From NCBI GenBank assembly GCA_015499985.1, contig JAAAUF010000422.1, positions 1-34,385 of the forward strand: DNA of 34,385 nucleotides, written 5' to 3'. The translations under genes were made by a program, and so were the position numbers. Positions 1 through 9,768 of the stretch are shown here, piece by piece (position 1 is the stretch's first letter; each line of letters begins with the position of its first letter). Source of the DNA: Haplosporangium gracile. Lineage: Eukaryota; Mortierellomycota; Mortierellomycetes; Mortierellales; Mortierellaceae. Below the pieces are notes generated by a model, which did no database searches, was not told where the DNA came from, and was given only the letters and a program-made list of their open reading frames with translations.

Positions 1-672
1 GAAGGCAATCAGGTTGATTAAAAAGTCGTTCTGGTAACTTGTGCCGTCGATATAAACCGCTCGGACTATCGAAGGGTGATGGATCGAGGTCATGACGGCA
101 GAGTAGAGAGGCACGACTTGGTCCTCCAACGATGCAACACATGTCAACCGGACACCCGAGGAAAGTACCGTCCGAAGGCCGTCCCGGTACTTGCGCGCAA
201 TATGACTCTCCGAGTTCATAAACTCAAACAGCTCCCCGGCAGCCTCAGCCTCAAACCAACGTACAATCAGGTTGCCCTTCAAGAACGGAAACGGGCCATG
301 TGAGATCCCAGCCATGGTCAGAATGCCAATCCGCTGCATCGTAGGATCATCCTCTCGAACGCGCAACAAGCCCTCTTCGATCAACCTAGCAACCAACAAG
401 ATACTGGTCGGTGTTCCCTGAGAATGGGTCGCAACCAAGACCAAATCTGCATCCTGTACAGCACGTCTCCAGCCATGGTTCCGGACCAAACTCTGGTACA
501 ACAACTCAACTCGCTCCAACACCTTCCCCTCGCCTTCCAAGGGGATCTTTACAATATCCTCTGGGTCTAGGATCTTCTGGTGCACATCGAGGTAGTCCTT
601 GAGTGCCCGATCCATCTCATCACAAAACTTTTGACTCGTCCCTGTCGGTTCACCAATCACCGTCCGGAGCGC
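1..672 (-). CDS. Partial alpha/beta-hydrolase-like protein (YML020W-type fungal family), last visible exon, runs off left edge
   Basis: An uninterrupted minus-strand frame of 224 codons runs from 672 to the window edge. It begins with RTVIGEPTGTSQKFCDEM and contains ATHSQGTPTS, a serine nucleophile elbow of the T-H-S-Q-G type. Downstream is CVASLEDQVVPLYS, where the Asp is a candidate triad acid, followed by YIDGTSYQNDF. From memory this order of blocks matches a poorly studied fungal family represented by budding yeast YML020W, predicted alpha/beta hydrolases of unknown substrate. The 5' boundary is set by an in-frame TAG just before GCG at 672, which reads as a 3' splice site (AACAGTAG) with a possible CTAAT branch point near 700. 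I could not find the upstream exon, which should carry a histidine-glycine-tryptophan motif before the GEPTGTS block. The C-terminal end lies outside the window. Coding status is confident; the family name is moderately so. Confidence 0.75.
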
Positions 673-1550
673 CTACTGTTTTTTGATTTTATATTATTTT
701 GATTAGCCAGCGCAAAAGCATAGAGAGAAAGGAAAAGAAGAAATGAAGAAATACCGTTACAGTAAGTGTTTCTATTGAGTCTTGAGTGTTTTTAAAGGGA
801 CGAGGTAGGGACAAAGAAAGAGAGTTCATTTGACCCAGGGTCAACCGCTGTTGGGGGTACTGAGGCCCAGACACTAAGTAGAAACGATTGGGAGAGTGAG
901 GCAACAGATGAAGAGGGACGAAGAACAAAAAAGGTGAAGCTTCATCTCCTATTGGAGTGTGAGGGAGAGATGGTAGAAAATCGGCCAAAGAGAAGAAAGG
1001 AAAACCTGAGAAATTGAGAAGGTCAATTACAATTACAGAGCAATTAACAAAAACATGTGCAATGAGGATCAGGAGGTCGACCTGAATCCTCTCCTGTAAA
1101 TTAAAACAATCAAAGAACAAGTACAGGAAGGAGTACAGCGAAAGAGAGAGGAGCTAGATTAGCCCTCTAAGGCGAGTGGCTGAAACTGTAGTCTGCTCCG
1201 CCCAAAAGAGAAATGCAGGGGGCACCAAGAGCTGATTGGGCAGAGCCCTAGACCCCTGGACTGTTACCCCGCCCTTTCATTCTTTGTAAATGAAGCAATC
1301 AGGGCCTAGGAGAGGACGCTGGGCTCGTTGCGGATGGAGACTGATCGGAAGATGAAGCAACCTCCTACGATTGGACAGTCGCAGCTTTATTTTGCAGAAC
1401 TGAGCGAATAAGAGCAACGCCCACGCGATGTCGTACGGCCATAACGTACACAGTCCAAGAGAGCACGTTCGGACTCTTTAATTCAGGCACCAGGGCAGAA
1501 CAACAACAAAAGGAAAAAACGTGGACTTTGAAGAGAAAACCAGAAGAACC
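673..1550. other. Non-coding stretch left of the expansin-like gene; probable intron remnant plus upstream region
   Basis: This should contain the 5' exons of the hydrolase-like gene on the minus strand and the upstream region of the expansin-like gene on the plus strand. On the minus strand there is a long open frame (689-1120), but it is rich in Phe, Leu and Pro from CT-rich DNA and shows no family motif. No conserved exon was found. From about 1180 to 1480 the composition is closer to average and may hold promoter elements of the downstream gene, but no specific site can be named. Confidence 0.4.
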
Positions 1551-1554
1551 GTTG

Positions 1555-1565
1555 TATAAAAGGGG
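1555..1565 (+). promoter_or_regulatory. TATA box of the expansin-like gene
   Basis: TATAAAAGGGG lies 123 bp before the start codon. It is followed at 1582-1670 by a long CT-rich leader typical of highly expressed fungal genes. Transcription would be expected to start about 25-35 bp downstream, near 1585-1595. Confidence 0.75.
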
Positions 1566-1677
1566 TGACTTTCCGCCGACAATTCTCAATCTTCATCCTC
1601 ATCTCATCCTCTCTCATCTCCACTACTCTTCCCTTCCCCTGCCCACACTACTTCTACAGTAAAACACATCTCTCAAA

Positions 1678-2136
1678 ATGGCCATCTTCAACAAGCTCGC
1701 TCTCCTTGCCACCGTCGCCCTTGCTGCCATGGTCTCTGCTGCCCCCATCGATACCACCCCTAGCCGCCAGACCAGCGCTCCCAAGATCACCCCCTCCACC
1801 CCTACTGATGTCTCCGATGACTTGACCATCTCTGCCCAGGGCAGCGGCTTCTCTGGCAGGGGCACCTGGTTCACCGACAGCATCGGCTCGTGCGGCACCC
1901 CCTTCGACACCCACGACTTGATCGTCGCCATGAACGCGGCCCAGATGGGCGGTACCTCCATGTGCGGCAAGACTGTCCGCATCACCTCCGGCGGCAAGTC
2001 TGTCACCGCCCGTGTCACCGACACCTGCCCCTCGCAGTACTGCAGCGAGGGCTCCTTGGATCTTTCCCAGGCCGCCTTCACCCAGCTGGCTCCTCTTGCT
2101 ACCGGTGTCATCCCCATCACCTGGGAGTTTGCTTAA
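1678..2136 (+). CDS. Small secreted expansin-like protein with RlpA-like double-psi beta-barrel domain
   Basis: The single exon encodes 152 residues. Residues 1-22 form a signal peptide (hydrophobic LALLATVALAAMVSA, cleavage likely after the Ala-Ala before PIDT). A Thr/Ser/Pro-rich linker follows to about residue 50. Residues 58-152 match the RlpA-like double-psi beta-barrel shared by expansins, barwin and cerato-platanin-like proteins: GRGTWF at the start, four cysteines (72, 96, 117, 122) that could form two disulfides, and the conserved block TDTCPSQYC with the Asp that in expansins lines the polysaccharide groove. There is no C-terminal carbohydrate-binding module, so it is a single-domain loosenin/expansin-like protein. 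Known members act on cell-wall or plant polysaccharides non-hydrolytically; the target here is unknown. The start is supported by the context CTCAAAATGG, the TATA box at 1555 and the signal peptide. Codons end strongly in C, suggesting high expression. Confidence 0.93.
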   Translation: MAIFNKLALLATVALAAMVSAAPIDTTPSRQTSAPKITPSTPTDVSDDLTISAQGSGFSGRGTWFTDSIGSCGTPFDTHDLIVAMNAAQMGGTSMCGKTVRITSGGKSVTARVTDTCPSQYCSEGSLDLSQAAFTQLAPLATGVIPITWEFA

Positions 2137-2642
2137 ATGCATTGCCTCCTTTTGTATTTTTATACTTGTAATACTATATATCCTCCTCCTACAAACCTTC
2201 ACCATTTGACTTTAACTATAACACCATTCGATACCAGTTGCAGCCGCCCTCTTCATTTCTTCGCTGTGCGAAAAAAACAATCGTCCCCTAAAGAGGCGGA
2301 AGCCAAAGCCCTTCCCTCCTTCTCATGCACTCATCATACACAAACTACCAAAAAAATACCAAAAACGATTAATAAAAAGCATTATAGACGAGATTCTCAA
2401 GCAGGCCTTGAGAGTCTCACCCCCACAATATTATCAAAAAAAGCTCTTTCTCCATATGACATATGAAATGTTTGCGATGCGATGCGATTGATTTGTTTGT
2501 ATGTATTGTCTAATGTATTCTTTCAGTAAGGCGGTAAAAGCACAAGTATTGCTTGCAAAAAAAAAAGAAATATAAAAAAAAAGGGAATATAGAGTTGGAA
2601 GGGAATGAGAAGAAAAGAGGATCGGAGCAAGAGGTGTTAACA
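2137..2642. other. Intergenic region between convergent genes (3' ends of the expansin-like and HMG-box genes)
   Basis: These 506 bp separate the two stop codons. They are AT-rich with A-runs around 2270-2350 and 2555-2582. AATAAA at 2371-2376 is a possible poly(A) signal for the plus-strand gene, though 235 bp past its stop. No coding frame looks real here. Confidence 0.5.
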
Positions 2643-4220
2643 TTAGAGACACTCGGTACCCTTGTCACCCTTGACATTGTTGTCGGAAGAGGCCAATGAG
2701 GTCAGGCTCATGCTCTCCATCGCACGGGCAGTTGCAGTGGTGGGCGACAGAAGCGACAAGGGGATCGTTGTGTCCATGGGAAAGGGAGAACACGACGCCG
2801 CAGCAGCAGAGGCGGCGATGGTATCCACCGCCAAGTTGAGAGCCCGAGCAACAGTCTCAAAACTACCAGCGGTCTTGTCGCCACTCTTGTCCTCCACCTT
2901 GACTTCAACATTGTCCTGGTCGTCAAAGTTGGCGTACTCGGCAAAGTCTATGATGGGGTCCTCAAGGCCAGGGATAGGGTACATATACTTCGAGAACAAC
3001 ATTGGGCTGGGATGGATATGAGGACCAGTAGGGAGGGTTTCAAAGACACCCACCAAGGCTGAGGCGGGCCACTGGTAATCCGAGCGAGGCAGACACTCGG
3101 GCTCAAAGTTTTCCATCGCATAGGGGGACGCGAAGGTCGTATCGAAGAAGAGAGGCTCCTGTGACTGGAAGGAAGACGATCTTGATCGACCATGGGTCTT
3201 GACACAATCGGACGAGGAAAAGGACTCCTGGTTGATATCTGATGAGCACAATGTCATTCTTTTGTCTTCATAGTCACTGTCGTCACTGTCGTTAGAGTCG
3301 TGCTCTTCCTCGTCTTCACCTTCACCTTCGTCGTCTTCGTCCTCGTCGTCTTCTCTGGAAGAGAGAGACGTATTCGAGCAATCGAGATCCTCAAAGTCCA
3401 CACAGGTGTCGTTGGATCCCTCGCAACTCTTGGACGACGATGTGGATGTGACCGAGAGGGGTGATGCAGATGACTTGAGGATCTTGGAAGAACGAGACGA
3501 GCGGTCAGCGTAGGCGCTGAAGAAAAGCGAAGGCGGGGCCCCCATTGAGACAGAGAGCTCGGTATCAGGGGAGCTGAGCGATTTGACCCGAGTGTGGGAA
3601 GGTCTCTCCTTGTAGCCGCAAGGAGAGAATCGCTCAGGGCGCTGGATGTTGCGTCTGGGGCGGTTGGCGGGGGTAGTCCTCTCCTCGGGTGGAGGAGAGG
3701 GCGAGGAGGACGCTGAAGGTGATGGAGAAGGAGTAGGTAAGGTCGAAAGCTCAAACGACCTCGAGGTTCTCTTCTTGGGAGCGATGTGCGTAGGACGCTT
3801 ACTACTGCTCTGTCTCAAACGTCCGGCCTGGACAGGGAGGGTGCTAGCAGCCTCCTTGGCAGCCTGAGCTGCTGCAGCCTGCAAGGCACGAGCACGTTTT
3901 CCGGTACCACGCTTGGCCGGGGTGAACTTGTAGTCGGGGTACTTGAGTTTGTGTTCCTTCTCGGCTTTCTTGGCCAGGTCGGCATAATACTTCCGTCGTT
4001 CGGGGGTCTCATTCCTCCAAGAGATGGCCAGCTTGGCGGAGAGGGCGGTCGCAACTAAGCCAGGATAATGGACTGCGTGCTCCCTGCGATAGATCAAAAA
4101 GGAGTTTGGGGGTCGAGGGATCTTTTTTTGCAAAGCCGAGGATAAAGATAATGAACCCTTGAATTTTTTGACTTTGGGCGAGGTGCTACTCTGAGTGGAC
4201 TGAGCATCGGTAATTTGCAT
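2643..4220 (-). CDS. HMG-box transcription factor (MATA_HMG / SOX-like type)
   Basis: The single exon encodes 525 residues. An HMG box occupies about residues 34-100: KIPRPPNSFLIYRREHAV, then a helix with SWRNETPERRKYYADLA and a basic tail ending YPDYKF. This is the sequence-specific MATA_HMG/SOX subclass, which bends DNA in the minor groove. The box is followed by a basic Ala-rich stretch, Ser/Pro-rich segments and a strongly acidic Asp/Glu/Ser tract near residues 285-320 that could act in activation. The open frame extends upstream to an ATG at 4424. I chose the ATG at 4220 because a TATA box sits at 4431-4438, so transcription should begin downstream of 4424. The extra residues also look like translated leader, and 4220 has a good context (ATCAACATGC). 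Targets are unknown. HMG-box proteins of this type include mating-type regulators but also many others; no neighbour supports a sex-locus role. Confidence 0.9.
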   Translation of the reverse strand: MQITDAQSTQSSTSPKVKKFKGSLSLSSALQKKIPRPPNSFLIYRREHAVHYPGLVATALSAKLAISWRNETPERRKYYADLAKKAEKEHKLKYPDYKFTPAKRGTGKRARALQAAAAQAAKEAASTLPVQAGRLRQSSSKRPTHIAPKKRTSRSFELSTLPTPSPSPSASSSPSPPPEERTTPANRPRRNIQRPERFSPCGYKERPSHTRVKSLSSPDTELSVSMGAPPSLFFSAYADRSSRSSKILKSSASPLSVTSTSSSKSCEGSNDTCVDFEDLDCSNTSLSSREDDEDEDDEGEGEDEEEHDSNDSDDSDYEDKRMTLCSSDINQESFSSSDCVKTHGRSRSSSFQSQEPLFFDTTFASPYAMENFEPECLPRSDYQWPASALVGVFETLPTGPHIHPSPMLFSKYMYPIPGLEDPIIDFAEYANFDDQDNVEVKVEDKSGDKTAGSFETVARALNLAVDTIAASAAAASCSPFPMDTTIPLSLLSPTTATARAMESMSLTSLASSDNNVKGDKGTECL

Positions 4221-4430
4221 GTTGATGGTGAAGTGCAGATTGGGTGTCTGAGTCTGAATGTAAATGTGGGGTGCTGTGTAGGCGTGTGAAAGATTAATTT
4301 TGGAGGGAAAGTGAAAGAGGTCTGCTGTGGGTTTGTGTGCGTGTAAGATCTGGAGGTAGGCGTTGTTGTGGAGATGAAGAGGAGTGCAGAGGATGGCGAT
4401 GAGACAGAAAGGAGAGCAGGCCATTCAATC

Positions 4431-4438
4431 TTTTTATA
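4431..4438 (-). promoter_or_regulatory. TATA box of the HMG-box gene
   Basis: On the minus strand the sequence reads TATAAAAA, about 210 bp before the chosen start at 4220. It lies only 6 bp upstream of the more distal in-frame ATG at 4424, which makes that ATG unlikely to be in the mRNA. Confidence 0.65.
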
Positions 4439-4848
4439 CACATTCACCAGAAGGCTAATGAAGATTGGCAATTCAAAGGTGAGGTGGATGTGTACATTCT
4501 TAAGCCTTTCATGAGTTTTTTTAATTACCTGTGTTCATATCATCAAGAATGTCAGAGGGATCGAGTGAGTAAAAAGAGGCGAAGGAACATTTGTTTTGCT
4601 GTGGTATAGGTTTGTTTTGTTTTGTTTATTTTTCGTTCTGTGCGGTTTAAAAAAAAAACTACAACAACACTTGCTCCAAAATTGAGTGGCGAAAAATAAA
4701 ATTAAAGGACGATGGCCATAGCAAACATAACTTTGACCAATGTCCTACTTTTTCATGTACCTTACACTCGCATTTAGTATTCAGCGGAAGTAGAGAACAG
4801 CATGGACAAAAATCAGGATAGCCAAGGTTGATGAACCATCGACGCATC

Positions 4849-4866
4849 TTTTTTTTTTTTTTTTTT
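4849..4866. repeat. Homopolymer T18
   Basis: Eighteen consecutive T; simple sequence in intergenic DNA. Confidence 0.9.
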
Positions 4867-6206
4867 CAGAGCAAAGCATCAGAAAGTGGACCCTAACTTG
4901 TTCAGTTGTGCGCTTCAGCTCGCCATTTCATTCCATTCAGTCGTCGCCAAATACCGTTTCTATTTTTTTCTTCTCTTCTTCGTTACTTGACGGGGGTTTC
5001 TATACCCAATGAAGTGGCTGCCTTCCCAACTCACAGTTGATCGCTCATTGCTAAATGCAGAATTCCTTCCTTATTTCCCTTCCATGACATTATGTCCACG
5101 AATGAGAATCGTTATTCATTCGCTCAAGGAATGTCTTTGATCGCCAAACTGGGCTACCTTTCATTTTTTTTTTTAATTTCCTTCCTTCTCAATTAAGCAT
5201 CCTCTCTCATCCTCTCTTTACTCTCGGAATAAAAGAGAACAATTGTCCAGAAAAAACAGGCGGCAGAACAGGCAATAGCAGAAAGTATCTTCCCTCCATG
5301 CCTCCACAAGAAGAACCACTTCGACCATATTAACCATCAACCGAAAGAAAGGGGTAAAAAAAAAAGGACATTGCGTCGGAACTTCAAATCCACATGCAGC
5401 TTAGCCACTCACTCTTCTAAGTTCGTCCCTCCCTCCCTTCCTTCCTCTCTAAAAAATAAAAGAATGAACAAACTCTCCATCTGGCGCAAGAGGATGGTTC
5501 AACTGCGTCTTTATTTTTTTTCATTTGCGTTGTGCATGGTGTGGAGATGTACTTTGCATGCTCAATCCTTTTCATTATAACAAGCATTCATCCCGAATCA
5601 TGGTTCGGCACCGCACTACCTCGACAATGACTTTTTTGGCGAAGCTTTTTACGCGTTCAGGTACTAACTGAAGTATATAGAATTATCAGGGGAAAATGAA
5701 GGCGATGCAACCACGGCTGATTGAGGCCCTAGAAAGGAGTCCTTTCAAGAGGCAAGGTCTCCCTATACCTGGGAGCTCAACATTGGGTTCTACAACTTGC
5801 CTTGTCTTTACTCACCTAGCTCTGTCCAAATGAAGGGAAATAACTACCGGTGGTGCACAAACCTCATGACTGTGTATACGGTAACAACAAACAAACTGAC
5901 AAACAGAATACAAAAAACAAACAAAACATGAGCCATCTCAAAAATAACCTGCCTCCTATGTCCTCGCCCTCGTGTTGGCCCCTGTCAAACTTATTCTTGT
6001 AACCCATGCTCTCGTTTCATCGCTTTGAAATGAACAATAAAAAGGACCACATCATGAAACACTGTTATTAGGGCACTGTGTGAAGGAAAAAGGAGAGGAA
6101 AGACAATGTGGAGGGAGTAGAAGAGAAGAGGAGAGGAGGAGGAGCGAAGGTAACAATTGCTATTGTGAAGCACGACTGGATGGAAAGGTGAAGGGAGGGT
6201 GGTAAC

Positions 6207-6236
6207 GCATGGCGTGGCATGGCATGGCATGGCATG
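6207..6236. repeat. GGCAT pentanucleotide microsatellite
   Basis: Four perfect GGCAT units (6216-6235) preceded by a degenerate unit. It is also readable as GCATG units, a repeated near-palindromic motif. Confidence 0.8.
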
Positions 6237-7198
6237 AGACCGTTTCCCATTTCCGTGTGTCAAAGGCCTCCAGGAATCAAGTATATTAATTCGTACCTGA
6301 CAGGGGATGACTTTTTGCCTCGGTCAGGGCTTTCAAAAGGCAGAAAAACACCAAACATCATACCCGCCTCTTCATTGTCAATCCTTTCCTCTCTCCTCTC
6401 TTTCTGTGTCAATTATCCCACTCGCTCAGTCCATATCGGTATCTGAGCACCAACCATTTAATTTTTATTCCGCCTCCGTATTCTCACGATACACACATTC
6501 GCTCATTATCAACATTTCCCATTCACACGTTCTCCTATTTAACGTGCTCTCATCAAGAGGGAAGCGGTGTGGCTACTAACTATTTGGCACAAGGCCCTGA
6601 TCGCAAGTAGAGCGCTCAATGGGAAAAGATAATAATGTCAACGCGTACGAGAATAGACTCTTCAGGGTGTTTGTTGACTCGATTGCGCTTCCATGCTGTG
6701 GAAGTTTTTTTTAACTTTTTTTTCTTTGCTTCCCAAACATGGAAAGCGCTTCTTTATTATTTTTGGAGAAAATGAGGGATGCATTTTTCATTTTTACAAA
6801 ACAGCTCTCAAAGCTTCAGCCCCTAGCATCATTCTCTCCTCTCGAATGTTTGCAGATGTTCCCTTTCATTCATTCTCACAAGGTGCATCAACATCCAGGG
6901 GGCGAGTTAATGTCACTACTCTATCCTCGTTCGCTCTCAACTTCACTGGCACCACAAGAAGAAGAAAAAAGACTCTAAGTTATTCAATGGATCCCATGTC
7001 CATTAATACATTTATTCTTTCTGGTTGTGATATTTTACAAACAAATATTCTTTCTCGTTCACATCCAAGAAAAGTTTGAGGAGGGGTAGTGAATCAGGGC
7101 AGTCAGTCGCAAAAGTTAAGGTGGAGGTAGGGGGTTGAGAATATAAAAAAAAAAAAAACGGCGCAGGACTAAAATCAAAACAAAAAAAAAGACACAAC

Positions 7199-9768
7199 TT
7201 ATGCGGAAGAAAGCTGCTCCAGCTGAACCTCCAAAAGACGGATCTTGACATCCTTCTGGGCAATCTGGTTCTTGAGATCATCGTTCTCCTGACGCAACTT
7301 GTGGTATGCCTCCTGGTAATCCTTGTCGCTCTTGAGGGGTGCAACAATGTCCTCGGCAGCCTGGGCTGCAACACTGGCAACAAACTCCTTCTTGGCTGAG
7401 GCTGTGAAACCCTTCTCGAGCGAGACCAGCTTGGGGTCGGCCGTCTCGCCTCCGAACCAGGCGTCAGCGGTCAAAGCTGGTTCATCACCAATGCAATCAG
7501 GGAACAGGTCGCTCTGGAACGAGTCCGACTATCATCCGTGAGACATAGATAAAGATATATATGTTAGAACTTGAAGTGAAAATCAAGTGAGAGATGATGT
7601 GCGAAATAAGAAATAAAGTAAGTACCTTGCGTGGAACGGTGAAGGAAATGGGCTCGACAATGCCGTTGGAGACCTTGTAGGCTCTGGCAATCTCGCAGTC
7701 GTTGACGTTCAAGCCACGCTTGGGCATGAAACCAAGGCCACGCTGAGGAACGTTCGAGCTGTACTCAGACAAGGAGAACATCTCATCGTTCTCATACTCG
7801 TAGTAGCGAATGTTACCATCTCTATGAGGTTTGAAAAGTAACGTCCGCGTGTAAGTAAATCTTTACGAAAAAAAATATACTTGAATGTCATATCAAGAAT
7901 AGCAACAGCTAAACTTACCCTTTTCCAGCCAAGTAGAGCATGTTGCTGTCGCCGTCGTAGAAGGGCATAATGACCCCCGAGGAGGTATCCAAGTTGTTGG
8001 TCTTGAGGGGAGTGGCGAGATTGGCAGTGTCCCAGACATAGACTTGACGATCCGACATCTTGGAGAATCCAGTGGTCGCAATGCGATCAGTGTTGCCCAT
8101 CCAAACAACTCGGGATCCCTTTACTCCAGCATGTCCATCAGCAATCTATTGGTATTTCATGTTATTGAGAAAAACATTTGTTAGGACCGAAGGACGTGTT
8201 TTGCATTACATCGCAAGCAGTCGACTCAAAAAATAGGCTTTTTTTTCTCAAAAGAAGAGTTCTTACCTGGACGACCTTGTTGCTTCTGACATCAAAGACG
8301 CGCAACTTCTTGTCACGGCAGGTGGTCGCAACCAAGTTACCGTTGTAATTCCAGGTGACACCCTGAACGACCTCCATGTGACCAGTAATCTCTTGCTTCT
8401 CGACTCCCTTCTCAACATCCCAGAGCTTCATGGTCAAATCAGCCGAGGCAGACAGGAGGACGTTCTCAGCAACGGGGTTGAAGAGAACCTGTCCGACCTT
8501 GCGACCGTGTGAATTGAGGCGGACGACGGGCTCAATGTCGACTTCGCCAATCTCATCGGGAATAGAGTAGAGGAAAACCTTGCTGTCCTCTGCTCCCGAG
8601 GCAATCAAGTTGTCGTTGAAGGGCGAAAATTCGGTGTCGAGAACAGCAGCCGAGTGACCGCGATAAAGGGGAAGAGCATCCGAGATCTTGCCTATTAATA
8701 TTTTTTGTATAATACTGAGTAGTGTTAGAGCCAAGACTACAAAAGAGGAAGGAGTGTTCTCCTTCTATGTACCCATTCGCAAAAGTACACACCCAAACGC
8801 CGTTGTCCTTTGCTGGGCTGTTTAATGGTCCAGTTCAATTCGGTGCAGTGAAGACTGCAGTATGAGACATTACTGTGAAGGCAGTCCCTTTATTGCTCCT
8901 TTTTGGTTGCAGATCCAACGCAACTGACAGATTGCCGGACTGTTTCGTCAAGGAAGGGGGTCTGTCGAACATACAGTGTGCCTTTTTCTCTCACGTTCAC
9001 GTTCCTGAACGACCATCACACCACACTCATGCCACTTCGAAAGCCACAAAAAGAACAACTCACCAGTCATGGACAGAGGGATGACAGCAAAGGCTCCTCC
9101 ACCGCTCGAGTTCCAGTTCAACGAAAAGAATTTCTATATTGTTTTTTTAGTCCGCAAGCCAAGAATCCGTTCAGGGCATGTTAGAACTCACTATTTATCA
9201 CACAACAACTCATTGCTATCATAAATAAGGCAGCTCTTGTGTCGAAGGCACATATTCTTCCGCAATCGCATAGCCCAAGGGCTAAAAGAAAGATTGACAG
9301 TGAACGAATAAGAATAGCGAGGACCACTTACAGGGTTGACCTTGACCAGGTTGGTATCCCAGGCATTGCCAGAGACCTTGACGTTGTCATAGCTGAGCTC
9401 ACGTCTGGCAGCGGTACCATAGACGTGTCTATTGTAAACAAGAAGCAGAAAATACAACAAGAGTTGTCCAGGCGTCAATAGTTGTTTGCTGGTTAGAAAA
9501 CAGTCGTCTGGTGAAAGGTGGGTTCATTCCTGGGGTATCGGGTTGCTTCCATGTCTTCCTTTTGCAGGTTCAACTTCTTTTGCTGTTTTGTTTTTTTGTT
9601 GTTTTTCCCGCGTTGTCCGGTTATTTATGCACACGACACTATTTAGTGGAATGAGGCTTGCGGGGAAGCGGGCAGGAGAAAATAGCTTTCCTTGGTCCTG
9701 TCAGTTTAATCGTGCGTCTTCTGTTCATTTTCGTACCTGTACTTGGAAGCACGAACGAAACGAGACAT
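7199..9768 (-). CDS. crn1: Coronin, actin-binding WD40 protein (seven exons)
   Basis: Exons, in gene order: 9768-9737, 9428-9332, 9133-9064, 8691-8267, 8145-7919, 7821-7626 and 7528-7199, totalling 1377 bp or 458 residues. The start MSRFVRASKYRHVYG is the coronin N-terminal signature, and exon 1 is only 32 bp. A seven-bladed beta-propeller follows (residues about 10-395), with WNSSGGGAFAVIP, SPFNDNLIASGAEDSKVFLY, SASADLTMKLWDV, ATTCRDKKLRVFDVRS, RQVYVWDT and GKGDGNIRYYEYE. The last about 45 residues form a coiled coil (LRQENDDLKNQIAQKDVKIR) that in coronins drives oligomerisation. Coronins bind F-actin and Arp2/3 and regulate cortical patches and endocytosis. The length equals that of short animal coronins; the long repeat insert of yeast Crn1 is absent. 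All six introns have GT...TAG borders and preserve the frame. Intron 1 (308 bp) is the second longest, after intron 3 (372 bp). Confidence 0.96.

Larger units (their letters stand above)
4439..7198. other. 2.8 kb intergenic region, no gene seen
   Basis: No frame on either strand carries recognisable domains or convincing splice-linked exons. The region holds a T18 run (4849-4866), short CT- and GA-rich blocks and a GGCAT pentanucleotide repeat (6207-6236). It contains the upstream region of the HMG-box gene and the 3' flank of coronin. A non-coding RNA or a very small gene cannot be excluded. Confidence 0.5.

Noticed and set aside
1623..2205. Long minus-strand open frames of 165 and 183 codons opposite the expansin-like gene
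   Set aside because: They are antisense shadows caused by the GC-rich, codon-biased sense gene; composition is Gly/Ala/Arg-rich without domains.
2643..4220. HMG-box gene as a mating-type (sex) locus
   Set aside because: In Mucoromycota the sex HMG gene is flanked by a triose-phosphate transporter and an RNA helicase; neither is present here. HMG-box genes are numerous in these fungi.
5740..5810. Possible tRNA-like inverted pairing (GGCAAG ... CTTGCC)
   Set aside because: No A-box/B-box consensus or cloverleaf could be formed.
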